A DNA stretch of 64,000 bases from Legionella nagasakiensis (GTDB lineage Bacteria; Pseudomonadota; Gammaproteobacteria; Legionellales; Legionellaceae). Positions 63,910 to 64,000 of the stretch are shown in pieces (position 1 is the stretch's first letter; the number at the start of each line of letters is the position of its first letter). A model generated the notes under the pieces. The model saw only the letters and a program-made list of their open reading frames with translations, was not told where the DNA came from and ran no database searches. The position numbers and the translations under genes are program-made. The stretch is taken from contig NZ_CAAAID010000001.1 in assembly GCF_900639915.1 (NCBI RefSeq), positions 228,091 to 292,090 on the forward strand, given 5' to 3'.

Positions 63910-64000
63910 ATGTGGGCTGCCTTAATAAAACAATATTGGCAGGTGAGTTTATTTAAGGAAACACCCGCCAATACACCGTATTCCCCGTTCTTATTGGCGG
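63910..64000 (+). CDS. Start of an unidentified gene (5' part only)
   Basis: An ATG at 63910, preceded by GAAGGA 7 nt away, opens a frame that runs off the window: MWAALIKQYWQVSLFKETP, then ANTPYSPFLLA. Thirty residues are visible; the end turns hydrophobic, which may begin a membrane helix. It is 15 nt behind yhdP, so probably in the same operon. The family is not recognised. Confidence 0.6.
   Translation, partial: MWAALIKQYWQVSLFKETPANTPYSPFLLA

Overview
The window looks like part of a Legionella (Legionellaceae) chromosome. It is AT-rich, and the housekeeping proteins (RecA, AlaRS, LysRS, NrdA/NrdB, FtsK, TrxB) are gammaproteobacterial in type. It also holds a large ankyrin-like protein resembling Dot/Icm effectors and an RP4/IncP-type Trb/Tra element at a tRNA-Pro gene, an arrangement known from Legionella islands. 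The species cannot be fixed from sequence reading alone.

Positions 1-29972 are the right-hand part of an integrative conjugative element; its left end and trbB-trbE lie outside the window. Gene order copies RP4: trbF-G-H-I-J-K-L (mating-pair channel), traG (coupling protein), traF (pilin maturation peptidase), a small acidic gene and traC (ArdC/zincin/Toprim primase). On the opposite strand are traI (MOBP relaxase) and traJ. Then comes an oriT with a recognisable RP4-type nic and 19-bp inverted repeat (13663-13745), followed by traK-traL-traM. A traH-like acidic Cys-motif gene lies inside traI in another frame. The transfer genes seen whole are uninterrupted, so the element may be functional. 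Cargo sits in three places: a nuclease-like/NUDIX pair (10019-11255); a five-gene operon hsdM-hsdS-hsdR, a TIGR04141/DUF6119 protein and a TM0106-type RecB nuclease-helicase (15520-26677); and, toward the tRNA, an orphan LuxR-like sensing domain, an MFS carrier, a DUF4286 protein, an AlpA-like regulator with a clear promoter/operator, and a secreted GGCT-fold protein. No integrase is visible.

From 29973 the sequence is chromosomal: tRNA-Pro(CGG), ispB, then a complete but decayed IS66-type insertion (31237-32795; 22-bp inverted ends, 8-bp target duplication) carrying an intact GIY-YIG gene beside a broken tnpC. Next are the ankyrin-like protein and recA-recX-alaS-lysC, two small membrane/secreted proteins, fliA, a short-chain dehydrogenase lacking its catalytic Lys, prfB with its programmed frameshift, lysS, nrdA-nrdB (opposite strand, with DnaA-box-like sites upstream), a phosphodiester glycosidase, pmbA, infA, aat, trxB, ftsK, lolA, rarA, yhdP and the start of one more gene. 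Dispersed repeats occur between lysS and nrdB, before nrdA and between trxB and ftsK.

The most interesting parts are the five-gene restriction-plus operon, the nuclease/NUDIX pair, the GIY-YIG-carrying IS66 element, the shared C-terminal tail of TrbJ and TrbK, and the overlapping traH-like gene.
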